Positions 12,429 to 23,854 of a DNA stretch of 64,000 nt are shown here, in pieces; the stretch's first letter is position 1; every line of letters begins with the position of its first letter. A program made the position numbers and the translations under genes. Below the pieces are notes generated by a model. It was not told the origin of the DNA. It did no database searches and was given only the letters and a program-made list of their open reading frames with translations. Origin of the DNA: Chlorophyllum brunneum (lineage: Eukaryota; Basidiomycota; Agaricomycetes; Agaricales; Agaricaceae); the NCBI GenBank assembly GCA_963576785.1, contig OY756146.1, positions 2,351,018-2,415,017 of the forward strand, given 5' to 3'.

Positions 12429-13030
12429 ATGTACTCCAAGCTCTGCACTCTCTTCGCGTTCACAGCTATTGCTGCTGCTCAGACCATTTGGCCACGAGAC
12501 CCCTTCATGATCGTATCCAGGACCATTATCAACCAAGCACTCGGTGTTATGGGTAGTAGTGTGGAGGTTCGTCCGATTCTTGTGCTTAGTGAATTTGGTA
12601 TTGGATGTTGATGAACTTCTATAGCCTGACGCCAACATTGTGGTCTTGAGTGCTGACTCGCCGGATCGTGAATCTCTAACCTGGACGTACGACCGAGCCA
12701 ACGCTGTGATAGTCAACCAAAATTCTGGTCTCGTCATCTCCGTGGAAACATCTGGTGAGTTCATAATATAAGATATTGACTGTAGCATGATGTGACTCAC
12801 TGTTGCCCTCTGCGAATCAAGACCAAGTTGCTCCCGGAGCTGGCTTGACGCAAAATCCAGTTAATGCTCCTGGTTTTGCTCAACATTGGAACTACTTTGG
12901 AGGCTCGGGGCAAATCCATCCAACTGATGCCAACGACTTATGTATCACCGGAACGACCGTCGGTACAGTTGCCACTGTAAATGCTTGTAATGGCATTCCG
13001 CAACAGTCCTGGACGATCGCGACTATCTAG
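12429..13030 (+). CDS. Small secreted ricin-B-fold lectin-like protein B
   Basis: Paralogue of lectin A. Three exons: exon 1 ends at GSSVE before a GTTCGT donor, exon 2 starts PDANIVVL, and exon 3 starts at DQVAPGAG and ends with the stop at 13030. The signal peptide MYSKLCTLFAFTAIAAAQ is nearly the same as that of lectin A (MHSKLLALFAFATAVAAQ), which supports recent duplication. Trefoil features include LTWTYDRANAVIVN, NSGLVISVET, QHWNYFGGSGQIHP, DLCITGTT and a C-terminal QQSWTIATI, where Q-x-W-type positions are visible. It runs divergently from lectin A, 1.7 kb away, and 720 bp before the AIM6-like gene on the same strand. Sugar specificity cannot be read from the sequence. Confidence 0.78.
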
Positions 13031-13749
13031 GATTAGGCGTGAAATAGATAGGTAGCTTGTGGAATGTCAGGTTTGGAGGAGTACAATGAATTAGGATTTT
13101 GATTCCCAGAGTGGTCTTTTTGAGTCTCGAAAATAAGATTGTGTGATCGCCTCAAGTGCCCCCATTAATCCCCTAGTAAGCCGTTGAATCCGACATGTAT
13201 TTGGATCCGAAGGTGAGAGCTTGTGAAATTATATTCTCGGGGACCCGCCGAGCTAAAAATAGGACCCGAGATTCTGGTAGGACATCAGTCGCGATAATAA
13301 AGACCTAGCTGAGGCTCCAGGGGTGCGGGCAATGCCAAAAGAGAAATGTACCTAAAATTGATTGGTCAAGGGTTCCGCTTGGATTGGGAGAATCGGGAAG
13401 GGAGAGTCTGAGTCTCTTCATGTATTCGGACTCGAGTTTAACTCTAGCATCTCTACCGAAACTTCCAGGTGACAAACATATGCTTCGTGACTTGATGTGA
13501 CATAGTTCGACACGGCATCCCGCGTTGCATCACGCGTTTGCTTTTTCTTTACCATATGGTTTGACCAGATTATTTCGCACACGAATCAACGTTTTTCATC
13601 AACTGGGCTCAAAACACAAGGAAAGTGAATACAAGCACTGTAAACATCTTTCAGGTGACTAGATTACCCGAGCAGTGGTTCTCTGACGAGAACGTATATA
13701 GCGACGCACGGATTCCTCTGAGTTGGTTTCTCGATCACTTTCCTCTCTT
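13031..13749. other. Intergenic, no gene identified
   Basis: Holds the lectin B 3' end and the promoter of the AIM6-like gene. I found no conserved coding motif on either strand. Confidence 0.5.
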
Positions 13750-14880
13750 ATGTTCAGCTTTGGACTCGGAATTGCGGCCAGCGCTTTACTGCGTGTCTGT
13801 TCGGCTCTGCCCATCCACTCCCACAATGACTGTGAGGTTCTTCAATATGGTCTTGACCGTCCTGGCCCACTTAGTGCCTGCACATTATCGCAGACCTGCA
13901 AGAGAAGCCACTGTTCACGGCTTTAGATCTTGGAATTATGAGTGTCGAAGCGGATGTCTGGCTCCGGGATAACCAGCTCTATGTAATGTCATCATCGTCA
14001 TTCAGTCTTCACCGTCCATTCACGTCGTCTACCACTACCCCAGGTTGCCCACACTGAGGACGCGATTGACACCAGCAAAACCCTCCAGTCACTGTATCTC
14101 CAGCCTATCTTGGATATTATCGAAGGGAGGATGGATTCGGTAACCAAGTACATTTTTCCAGATTCTTTTGCAGGCAAAGTATGCTCAGCGTCATAACACC
14201 AGAATTTCCGTCGACAACCCGCTTCAACTCTTGATCGACTTCAAGTCCGACGGCGACGAGTACGTCTCGCTTTCTTCCTCTAGGCTATACACCTTTCCAA
14301 TTCCTATCCTAGCACGTACGGCCCAGTCCTCCAAGCGCTCTCTCCTCTTCGCGACGCTGGCCATCTCACGACTTTCAAAGATGGTAAAATCATTCAAGGT
14401 GCAGTCACAGCTGTCGGAACTGGCAACACTCCCTTGGCAAAAGTTCTTGCCGCAACGCCGAGAGATTTATTCTACGACGCACATATTCAGGATATCAAGG
14501 ACACTCCTCCGGCGGCTGGTGTTGAGTGGGGACCTGAGATCGCACCTTTGGCTAGTGCGAATTTCCCAGATGTGAATGGTATCATTGGAGAGGTCTGTTC
14601 CGGGTGCATACCCACCCCTTTTCTCCTCACCCTTAATACCGATAACTGAACCCACCTAACCTATCAGGGATATACGTGGATCACTGGCAACGTCCTTTCG
14701 AGTACTCACGACAAACTCCTCGACCTGATCGGAACAGCTCACTCCAAGAATATAAAGTCCCGCTTCTATGGTGCCCAGGATAAAGATGGTGTTTACTTGG
14801 AATTCTTGCATGACAATTCGGATTTCGTCAATGCTGATAGGTTAGCGTATGTCAAGAACTTGATCCTCGAGAATTCTTGA
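13750..14880 (+). CDS. Secreted AIM6-like PLC-type phosphodiesterase
   Basis: Member of the fungal family related to yeast altered-inheritance-of-mitochondria protein 6, which has a PLC/glycerophosphodiester-phosphodiesterase-like TIM barrel. Its substrate is not established. Several short introns. The N-terminus MFSFGLGIAASALLRVCSA is a signal peptide. The catalytic-type start reads PIHSHNDYLQEKPLFTAL, with the His and Asn-Asp pair, followed by GIMSVEADVWLRDNQLYV with the metal-ligand-type Glu-x-Asp, then AHTEDAIDTSKTLQSLYLQP. Later conserved parts are LLIDFKSDG, PRDLFYDAHI, GYTWITGNVL and SRFYGAQD. The gene ends ...LILENS, and the whole length (about 300 aa) fits the family. It sits inside the lectin cluster, between lectins B and C on the same strand. 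Confidence 0.85.
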
Positions 14881-15547
14881 TATGTCAGAGAACGTTGTCG
14901 TGTAGCTAAGTATATTCAGACTCATATAGGGATACCCATTGACAATGAGGAGTTCTATTATGCAGAAAGCATCTAAGAACGAATAAAGCGAGTTAAGGTT
15001 TAAACATTCATTTACTCCTTCATGCAACATGTACATCCACGTACTCGCCTGTCATTACATGGTGTAAAAATAAGAGAACGAGGTATGTCAATTTTACGGC
15101 AGAGGTCATCATTGAAACTATCGTGTTGACAGAATATATGAAAGGCCATCAGGTCACAGCGTGTTCGCGTCATGAATGAAATCGATGAGCGAAACATAAC
15201 GGGGAACTAACATGAGGCTTGCATGCCCGAAGCTGTCTTCGCCTTCATTCCGGATGGACGAGTACCGCCCAATTTCGAGTGGTTTCGCTCTAGTACACAG
15301 TTCTGGCTTTGCTTTACTTTAAGTACCGGCCTCTACTTGGATCCGGGTTTTTGGCAACGTTGTTGAGCGGTCGGAACATGCAGTCTCCAACCTCATGTCA
15401 CGGTACGCTATTCGCCTCTGGGAGGCGAGCTGTGGCGCAATACGTATAGTGCCATGCAAAAATATAATTTGGCGCCTATAAGTTTGAACATAAAACCCAA
15501 GCCAGCCGGAATAAAGATTCACTCCCATATCATACTATCGTAGTACA
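14881..15547. other. Intergenic, no gene identified
   Basis: Holds the AIM6-like 3' region and the promoter of lectin C. No coding motif seen. Confidence 0.5.
15477..15482 (+). promoter_or_regulatory. TATA-like box of lectin C
   Basis: TATAAG lies about 70 bp before the ATG at 15548. A second AT-rich stretch (AATATAATTT) is just upstream. Confidence 0.35.
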
Positions 15548-16126
15548 ATGGCCACCTGTCCCTCCGGAACTTTTTTCATCAAGTCCAACTCCAACCCCTA
15601 CCCCGTCCTAGATGTTGCTAATCACAGCACAGAGGTTCGTCTTCTCGTCTTGGTGTTCCAGTTTCTGGGTGTTGATGTCTGACCGTTATAAACCAGGAGG
15701 GCGACCCAGTCGTTTTGTGGACCAAGAACGGCGGGAAAAACCAACAATGGACGTATCAAAGTGGTTACATCGTCAATGTTGAATCCGGGCTTTGTCTCCA
15801 GGTCCAACGTATGTCACAATATCCTCCTTCTTGGGAGGGTGTATTGATTTCGTCGGCACGTAGTTGATTTCAATGAGGAGATCCACGCCGGTGCTCCTCT
15901 CACCCAAGGCGAGAAGAAATCCGCTGGCAATAATTACCACCAGCTCTGGACGTTCACCCCTGATTACGGTTACTTGATGCTCTGGGACCCCAGGAGTGCA
16001 ACGCGTCTCGTTGTCAGTGGAGAGGGTAATACGTCAGAACCTGGTAAACACGCTACCGCTGAAGAACTCAAGAACTTCCCGAGCATGGTTCAGCAGCAGT
16101 GGGTCCTTGAGAACGGTACTGCTTGA
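15548..16126 (+). CDS. Ricin-B-fold lectin-like protein C, no signal peptide
   Basis: Beta-trefoil lectin of the small agaricomycete type. Three exons: the first ends VANHSTE before GTTCGT, the second starts EGDPVVLW, and the third starts LDFNEEIH. The start MATCPSGTFFIKSN leads straight into the first trefoil strand, so unlike its neighbours it lacks a signal peptide and should stay in the cytosol. The trefoil repeat is the clearest of the four: PVLDVANHSTE, EGDPVVLWTKNGG, NQQWTYQSGYIVNV, ESGLCLQVQ, then HQLWTFTPDYGYL and MVQQQWVLENGTA. The three Q-x-W-type positions (NQQW, HQLW, QQQW) mark successive subdomains. Cytosolic mushroom lectins of this fold often act against nematodes or insects, but that role is only inference here. 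Confidence 0.8.
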
Positions 16127-16439
16127 AGGTATGAAAGTGCCCTTTGGGGGAGTAATATTTTCATTGACGTTTCGATGTTGCATAATCTCAGGTTCCGTGA
16201 TACTTTTTTTCTGCTTGTAGAACAACGTTATCTACGGTGCCGCCAATTCAGTCTATATGTTTCGTCACTGTTTTTAATATTAGCGTGAAAGTTGATTGCA
16301 TGGACAACTACATCGGCTTGTTCGGGTTGTCAACCTAGATACTCGATGTCGGAGGATCGACAGTATGGTAATTATTACTGCGCGTCATTCATCACCATTA
16401 CATTGTTACACGAGAACTATAGCTGAGGAACATCAAGAC
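16127..16439. other. Short intergenic stretch between convergent lectin genes
   Basis: Contains the 3' ends of lectin C (plus) and lectin D (minus). Nothing else seen. Confidence 0.5.
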
Positions 16440-17079
16440 TCAAGGGGACGATTCTGCAACAAATTGGTACGATGTCTGACTTAAGTCGGGAATGAACTTC
16501 CAGACCATCCGTTCCACGTCCCCAGAAAAGCAATCGTCAACTACTGCGTTCGGCCCAATACCGGGAGCGATACAGAAGCTTTCGTCCATCCAAGAAAATA
16601 TTCTCCCTTGAGGATCTAGCCCCCACGACTCCTCAAGATGTTCTTGTGGACCACCTGGATTGTATCTGGCTTGCACAAGAGCCGTCCCAGCGATAACATG
16701 GCCAAACGCTAAAATTGATTACGTTGATCACCGGTAGGATTGGTAGCTGTATTAAGCTTTCGAGGTAGACTCACAAGGTAGGTACAGGGCCAGACCAGAG
16801 TGTTTGTTGATCACGACTTCGTTTTCATACCTCCAAAGCTGGTTATCGTAGCCGGAAGATTTGCGGTCCCAGAGGAGCACGTTGGCGCCGGGCTACAGGA
16901 TAAGGCGTCGAGTACATTGTCGGGTACATCTGAGGTCGAGAACTCACTTCAGTACTACCCATCTCGACATCAAGGACTTTGGACGAGGCGGAATGCTGAA
17001 TCCAAAAATACCCCGCAAGGGAAGACTGCGCGGAGGCAACGGCTACGAATGAGAACAAAGCTGAGAGACTGGTGTACAT
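16440..17079 (-). CDS. Small secreted ricin-B-fold lectin-like protein D
   Basis: Fourth member of the cluster. Three exons: exon 1 codes the signal peptide MYTSLSALFSFVAVASAQ and ends VLDVEMGSTE before GTGAGT. Exon 2 starts after CTGTAG with PGANVLLWDRK and includes NQLWRYENEVVINKHSG. Exon 3 starts SFGHVIAG and ends at the stop at 16440. The trefoil strands include GYFWIQHSASSKVLDV, NQLWRY and SWGLDPQGRIFSW, with RMVWKFIPD last. Intron positions match lectins A-C. It converges with lectin C and lies 371 bp from the 3' end of the second metacaspase. Secretion is predicted from the signal peptide only. Confidence 0.77.
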
Positions 17080-17450
17080 TGGCGGGTGGGTGGACAGCGA
17101 GGAAAGATCACAAGCTTAGGACCTAGTTCATTGTGTGCTGCATGAGTGCGAGAGTTGATGCCGAGACGCTCAAGGGTTGGGGCACATGATGGAATTCCCA
17201 CGAGTAGTATATTTGGGATCGCTTCAATCAAATCGGGACTTCGAACGTCCAGTGTGCACAGATACATTAACAGCCAACTATTAAACAAGAGAAATGTAAT
17301 AAGCTGATCCCTCATCGCGCAGCGTCTTCGGGTATCAAAGGTATGGGTATCACTATGGACAGAGGCGATATTGATCACTACCGGTCATGGTTGACTTGCT
17401 GGAACAGGAACAGGGCCTCGTTCATGTACTTTCCGATTGTTAGTGTAGAT
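17080..17450. other. Intergenic, no gene identified
   Basis: Promoter side of lectin D and 3' side of metacaspase copy 2. No other coding signal. Confidence 0.5.
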
Positions 17451-19185
17451 TCAGCAGCGCGACAAAGACGGGTCACCCACCAATGGGGTGTTGCTAGAGA
17501 GCTGGGGACTCTGCTTCATCTTGGTACGCCGCACTTTGTTAAAACACCGGCAGTTCTCTTCGACTTGCTCGCTGCGTCGGTCCCATTTTGTTAGTTACAA
17601 TGCCATCCGTGAATCATATGTAACATACCCAAGTGACCTCATCAACTGTTTCAATGTCGGATTGCGTTGGATGGCTGATTCAGACCAATGAGTTCCCTGC
17701 GCGCCGAGCGAAGCTAAGAAATGTACGAACTAAGGGCGTTGATAAGCATCTAATGCCCAAGAATCAGCTATCTGAACAGAACATTAGTCAAGCTCTTACC
17801 TGTGTGAGCAATTTTCCATCTGCATTTTCTAGAGCGTTCTGCCCATCCTTACATGCTGATATGCATAACTGGTTTGGATTAATTCGGAAATAATGTACTG
17901 AGAAGATGAAACCATCCGACATACCACACGTCCTTCGTTGACCCAGAACTCGTGGGCCTTGCGTCGTTTGCAATAGCCTGTACAGAGCCGTTTGCCAGGA
18001 AGATACTGATAATTCATCACTGCTTTCATTGCTTCCTTGATGGGATAAACCCGATTTGCCACCTTATCAACCAAGTCATCTCCGACTATCTTGCTCCCAA
18101 TTTCCAGTGCTATAATCATAACGTTTCATCTCGGCATGAGTAGAAGAGGAATGAATCATACCTCGGCGTCCGAACCGGTGAACTAGGTGCATTTAGTGTC
18201 AGTTATATGTCATAAATAGAAACTCACTCCTGCTCCTTAGGGTGTTAACCCTGTTGCACCGATGGTGGGGTAGATCTTAAGAAAGGCCCTCAATTAGCGA
18301 TCGATCATGATCGGAGAAGGAGGTAGCGCATACCCATCAAGGTATTAGAGTGACAAGTGTCCCATATCGCCTGGCAGATCAGGCTCAGTGAGTTCGACAG
18401 ACTGATCTACAAGCGTACGCACCAGCATTTGTGATCGGGGACCGATCGGAGCCACGAGAAATTCCCGGATCATCTACAATTTGATTAGAACCATGAAGCC
18501 TCAGCGAATCTGAAGCGCACATTGTCCCGAATAGTCTTGGAATCGTCAATGACCCCGTTCTTAGCCATGGCGTCAACCGGTACAATGTCTAACCAACGCG
18601 TCAGCTATGGACACACTGAGGCTACCGATTTGGAAACTAACATTCGTCTTTGCCGTCTTCCTCTTGAGAACTTTGGTCGTCGGCGGTGAGTGATTCTTCT
18701 TCTGGTTTCTGTTTCGCATGTCCGCAGACTTGGAATTTGCTTAGATGTATTGCTAAGTAGATGTGGCAGAGCTGGTGCTTACAGACAAAGATGTATTGAG
18801 CGTCTTTCACGTTCTTCTCCACGAAGCGCTCAAGGTGGTGTTTCTATGTTATTCTTTCAGTGACGGCCGGGTGGGAACACCATTATTTCCCTCACAATAT
18901 TCGCGTATGTAGGCTGGCGATCGGCAGGAAGAGCGTGGTCGTCACATAAGATGGTGATATCTTGTTTCCGAAAACAGTAATGTTCTGGGTGGGGAGGCAT
19001 TTCAAAATCCAGTCCAATAGTGTTTAAGGATACTCACGTATAAGCAACCTCTCCATGTCTCTTACATCTTTTTGTGGTCCAGAGAGCGTATGCGGTTCAT
19101 CACAGTCGGTATAATTTATCCCGACCAAGAGCGCTCTCCGAACACTGGGCAAAGATGCGCGTAGCCTATGGTGCCTGCAATCCAT
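17451..19185 (-). CDS. Type I metacaspase (copy 2), 14 exons
   Basis: Paralogue of the gene at 617-2383. Proposed exons: 19038-19185, 18896-18984, 18783-18843, 18642-18728, 18521-18588, 18423-18473, 18334-18370, 18228-18275, 18162-18182, 17925-18109, 17800-17868, 17731-17749, 17629-17674, 17451-17571 (1050 nt, 349 aa). The p20 start is ALLVGINYTDC. The catalytic His is in FCGHAKQ (His103), followed by EDGKDEY, and the catalytic Cys is in WDTCHSN (Cys174), then DLPHH. The p10 part has SACKDGQNALE and ends KQSPQLSSNTPLVGDP. Exons of 61, 87, 51, 37, 21, 69, 46 and 121 nt have exactly the lengths of their partners in copy 1. The start codon (MDCRHHR) is uncertain because GGATTGCAG beside it could be an acceptor from a further 5' exon. 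Introns are 45-58 nt, and one donor is GTGCGC. Confidence 0.83.
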
Positions 19186-21577
19186 GAAACGAGGCATCGG
19201 AAAGCTTAATATGGTCCCGCGCTAAGTGGTTGAAGAGAGTAATTAGTTATAGTATGAGGTTGGCCGGTGCGAAGAACCCAACTAACAAGCGTTTTCGCAT
19301 AGTTCGAAATGGGAACCATGCCAAGGATAGAGTCTGCTCGGAGGTCGGAAGCTTGCAATGCTAAATGCCCGGTGTAACAAAGAGGGTAATCGATGTATGA
19401 TCGTCGTTGCAGAAGGGAGAATGTGAGAAACCACTGGCTGTGGCGGGTCACCTACTATATATACACGAGAGGACAACTAACACTGCCCCAGTTTCTATGC
19501 CATCATAGGTTTGTGGGCTTTGTTGGCGCACACAAGGGCACGAGGCTGATGGGCGTTCCAAGCCCTCCACAGAGCGCCCCCAGCCTGCGTAGGAACTTAG
19601 AGACTGGCATAACACGCCACGTAGTAGAATCCGTGACTTAAGTCAACTGACCTCTCACGCCGCCACTCATCCCATGCCCATAGTCTTTGTCGTCTCTGAT
19701 CCGGGCGCCCGTATAAAACCAATAGCGGGCGGAACGGCCAGCGAACAATGTGAGAGGTAAGGGGGTGTAGAACAACCTTAGGGCATGGATCTAGCCTGTC
19801 AGCGGGGAGATGTTCTCATCAGGGTCATTCTTGAGAACTTTGTCGCTTACGGCAATGCTTCCGGAGGTCGATGGCGAATAATAGGGTTTCCCATGCTCGA
19901 TTGGATGAGGATTGGTCATTTGGAAGATCGAGGCGCGCCGAAGAATACATGACCTAACCTTGCAATTGAGTACCAAAGGTACGTTCTGAGAACAGGCTTT
20001 AGTCTGACACCGATGTGGTATATTCTAGACCAGTGACCAGGAGGTATTTTGTCTGACAGGGGCTCAGGGCCAACGATGCCTTCATCCGCTAGAGTATTGC
20101 GATTAGCTGTGGTAACTCAGATCAAATCTTCACATGAGTGGTTTGAAGTCTGTTTTCGCCGATCCCTGGAGAAATCTGCGTCCAGTGAATCTCAAGATAG
20201 ACCCGAGCCACCTTGTGACCACCGGTTTGATTGGGGATGGGGGTTTCCAACAGGCTCCTGCCGCGGCGGTCACCTACTACATGGATCACGAACCCAATCT
20301 TTTACTCATTTGAGCTTCAAACATGTCCGACCAGGTCCGACTCGTCAATCTGATGACCATTTGGCCCAAATATATCCCCGGTTTAGTGCCACATCTGAGG
20401 TGGGGACTGAGATGTAGGTAAATCGAACCCATCGACGTTCAACTAAGTTTCAGGCTGTGATACATTCTATGCCTGTTTGTGATTGACGAGGTGCCTCTCA
20501 TTAGGGGTGGCGTGATTGGCTGCAGTATGGCATCTACAGCTGGCCAATGCCGACGTCTGTCTCGTATTCCCGGTTCTGCAAGTGACGTCAGTTGTTTGGA
20601 AAATGGAAGGTGGCGATTTTTACAATTCGGACATCGCAACAACTACTTAGCCACCCGTGCCCCAAAGGGGTTGGAACTTGGTGGTACTGGTGGGAATGGT
20701 GGCTGTATGGCGGACCATACTTTCGATGCATGTCTATCGACCCAAGGACTTGGAACTGGGCTTCGTATTCTGTGGAAACTGTGTCGGGAGTAAGTTTACT
20801 TCGATAGTTTTGCGAAAAACATGGACTGGATTTCTACTGAGAAAAAACTTTTTGTTTGTATTCACAATTTTAGGCCACCATAAGGAGCAACGAGGCGCAC
20901 GCGTCGAAATGATGGGGCTCGTCCCTGGCCCAGGCTTGGTATTCCCAGAAACATAATGTTATTTATTTGTCACTATTGATTTACAACTGTTCTACTAATA
21001 TTGAGATCGTCGGCATCGGCCAACTCCACAGTGAAAACGCGCCTCGGGGCCATCTTTCAGCGAATCGGCGGTCGTATACGAATTATGCTTACCTATTAAA
21101 CTCAACATGGGGATCTTATCCCAGCCTTCCTGATAGACTAGTATTGCTATTTCGTTCAACCCCATTTGGATCCTGGCTCCTCTTGGGCAATCGTCTTAGG
21201 CGTGCGACTGTCTGCCTTCTCTCACCTCGCCTACTTAAACTCAGCCGTCGCTGATTCTTGACCTCCCCAGGTCTCCCCTGAAAGTTTGGGGAAGGTGAGT
21301 AGACACCGTTAGGATTGGTATCCCCAGGCTGCACTGTCAGTCACTGGATCCACCATTACTGTGCTCACACCCTCCTTCCAGGTAGTTGAATTTGAACTCG
21401 TGCATAGAGGTGATAGCCCTGCGGCCTTGGTCTATACCAAGGATCATCGTTCAAGAGCCAATAACATCGAGGTAAGTGCATTTATAAGTCGTCGAAAACG
21501 ATAGTGCCACCTAACTTTGATCGTGCAACAGTGTTAGAGTACAACTCCCTCTGCGACAACGGACGAATCACACCAAC
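19186..21577. other. Gene-poor 2.4 kb stretch
   Basis: Open frames at 19206-19476 (minus), 20049-20417 (plus) and 20479-20956 (plus) are unlike any family I can name with confidence. An exon-like block with good splice sites lies at 21382-21471 and is listed separately. The rest shows no coding signal. Confidence 0.4.
21382..21471 (+). other. Orphan exon-like block with canonical splice sites
   Basis: It is preceded by CCTCCTTCCAG and followed by GTAAGTGC, and is 90 nt long and open in phase 0. The next acceptor (GTGCAACAG at about 21531) leads into the first exon of the gene at 21578, but the frames do not join without a stop. It may be a 5' exon of that gene with a junction I could not solve, or a remnant. 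Confidence 0.35.
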
Positions 21578-22494
21578 ATGTCCGAAGCCGCACGGGACGA
21601 GCGTAGTGATGCTGTGAGTTGCTCACCTTTCTTACGAGCACTGCCTCATATCTCAACTGGGCTCCCCCCTCCTCACGCCCCTGCCCCTCTTCCGCCCCCC
21701 CACCATCCTGGGTATGCCCATGGTACGGTCTCCCTTGCGGTGATCTACCACCGCTTCTGCTTCCCCAGACTTTAAGTACGATGGTTTCCCCCCGACCACC
21801 AAAAATATTAACCGTTGGGGTCTGATAGGAAGCTCGAACGCTATCTTAGGGCAACCGCTCCTGGCTAACGAAGGCGATACAGATTATGTCAGTGGGTATG
21901 GTATGATCCAGGAGGGACTAACATACCTCACCGCCGATCAAATTGAGGTCCTACTTCATCCACCTGACAGGTCAGAGCTCAGCTGGCCGACTACCCCACG
22001 ACCCGCAACAATGGAGCTGCCAGATCCTGGTTCACCCCAGGACACCTTTTCATACACCGCCACGCTCTGGGGTCCTATGAATGGGCCCCTTCAGGGATTA
22101 ATGCTGGAACTCGACGCGGGTGAGCATCCTGCGGGTCGCACTAGCGCTCCAGCACTCTTTTCCCAGGTGACCCAAGGAGAAACCACCTGGGAAATGGTCG
22201 CTGACCATGTGGAATTCCCGGCTAGGTCTAATGATAGATCTCAGGAAGGCGCCTTCGCCCGGGTGAGTTTGGGATAGGGGTGGGAGTGGATAGACGCTGA
22301 AATCTGTACATATCTAGGGCGTACCGTCTGCCATCGGCAACGTCGATACTGCGGAGTTCGAACGGGCACTTGGTTTGTGGTTCGGAGACATATTGATTGG
22401 GCAAGTTTTTGAGAACGATCCTACCCATGGCATCGTTCTGCACTTGGCTGATGAAAGTTGGATCGCCTTCATGGTCTGGTTCAGAACCGCATGA
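21578..22494 (+). CDS. Hypothetical protein
   Basis: I do not recognise this gene. Best model: a short first exon (MSEAARDERSDA) to a GTGAGT donor at 21614, acceptor CTTTAAG before YDGFPPTTK, a long second exon to ARG, and a third exon after TATCTAG beginning GVPSAIGN, with the stop at 22494. The protein of about 240 aa is soluble and acidic with several Trp. It has an ordered look near the end (FERALGLWFGDILIGQ, then HGIVLHLADESWIAFMVW), and the stretch between is Pro/Gly-rich. No signal peptide or membrane span. The first intron is unusually long (about 160 nt) for this window, so the 5' structure may be wrong. Confidence 0.5.
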
Positions 22495-23854
22495 GTGTGC
22501 TGCCGCTACGGTCACATACTAGAGTATGAGAACAAATTTCTATTCTCTTACCGTCGGGGAGCTCGCTAACGTACCCATGAGCACAGGTACCTAATTGATA
22601 ATGATTGTATCTGAACCTCAATTCTCAACACCTGGACTGCGATTTCTAGTTGATGTGTGGACACATTGGATAATGATCGTATAAATACCTCATAATTATG
22701 AATATTTTGGGGGGGGTTGGAAGCGGTGCGGGAAGGAAGGAATAGGATAAGTGCTGCAAGAGGTATCTCTTAATAGAAACGAGGTTGTCGCTTCCTGAGA
22801 ACTACCGATATGATCAGTGGGAACAGAGCTATTGGCATACCTACTTGGGGCTTCTGATTGGTGCCCTCGTAAAGACGTTGGGCATTCATCATTCTGTCTT
22901 CTTTGAAGCGCCGTCATTATGACTGTGGGTGTCATATCTACTGATGATTGATAGATGATGATGCGAATACTCCTCCGCATCCATTTACTATGGTTGCAGC
23001 TTCTCGAGAACCATGAGCCGCAACCTGTGCCATTAGGTCCTCTAATCGTCTAACAGGAATCCATTGACGAGTACACAGCGAACGAGGGAATCCATTTTTG
23101 CGGCGTTGGTTGTCAAAATTATGTCGTAACTTCTGATTGAACCTTCCAGAACAACATCACATGCCACGCTCATGATGAACTTGCTCATAATGCGCGACTT
23201 ATGTACCATTTTTGATTGATTGTGATTGTACTCCAGCCGTTCTACGCTTTAGGTGAGTACTCAATACTCGGCGTTTCAGCTCTCCACGCTTAGTTCAGTT
23301 CCGGGAAAAGTTGAGGCTGCAGCGAGGTCCTCATTCAGCCACAGCCCACCACGAAGACAACGTAGGCAGCTCTGGCGAAAACCTTCGCAAGCAGGTGTGG
23401 AGTGACAGTCACAGTATTTGCGAGTGACTTTACCAATTGCTATATTCGACTTTATTCAGCTCGCTCGATATTCCTCTCGCTCGCCTTTTTTCTCCTAACC
23501 CTCTGAACATGAAGAATGACCATAGTGTGAACCGAAGGGCAAGCACAAGCGGGGGACCCGCCACGTTCACTTTCGGCCTCGCGCACCAGGACCAGTTGTC
23601 AATTTCAATCCATGAACCTTCGTGTGAGCGGGTGTTGAATATTTAAATTAGCCCTTGTTCACACACATCGAAAAAGAGTTGGATCGGATAATTCGGACCC
23701 TTCGGATCAAAACGACCCGTTCACGTGTTGGGACATTGGGTTACCTGCGCGATGGCGACGAAATCGTTCTCTGATATAACGGTGAACTTGCCATACGGTG
23801 GGTGTGCGATTGATCCATTTCATCACAAATCTCAACCGTTTTCTATCGAACCAG
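22495..23854. other. Intergenic 1.36 kb, no gene identified
   Basis: The minus-strand frame 22696-22980 has no motif I know. An 8-G run occurs near 22710. Otherwise AT-rich non-coding sequence leading to the F-box gene promoter. Confidence 0.5.

Noticed and set aside
10104..17079. Ricin-type toxins
   Set aside because: Only the lectin (B-type) fold is present; no N-glycosidase or other catalytic domain accompanies any of the four genes.
18334..18422. Metacaspase copy 2 seemed to lack the catalytic Cys (DQSVEL in place of DSCHSG) and to carry an in-frame TAA
   Set aside because: Reading through hides a 52-nt intron (18371-18422, GTGCGT...GCCAG). Splicing it gives AIWDTCHSN, restores the Cys and removes the stop; copy 1 has the same intron.
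20479..20956. Possible TLDc-domain fragment (NNYLATRAPKGLELGGTGG)
   Set aside because: Only a glycine-rich stretch is reminiscent of the family; no splice model or second motif supports it.
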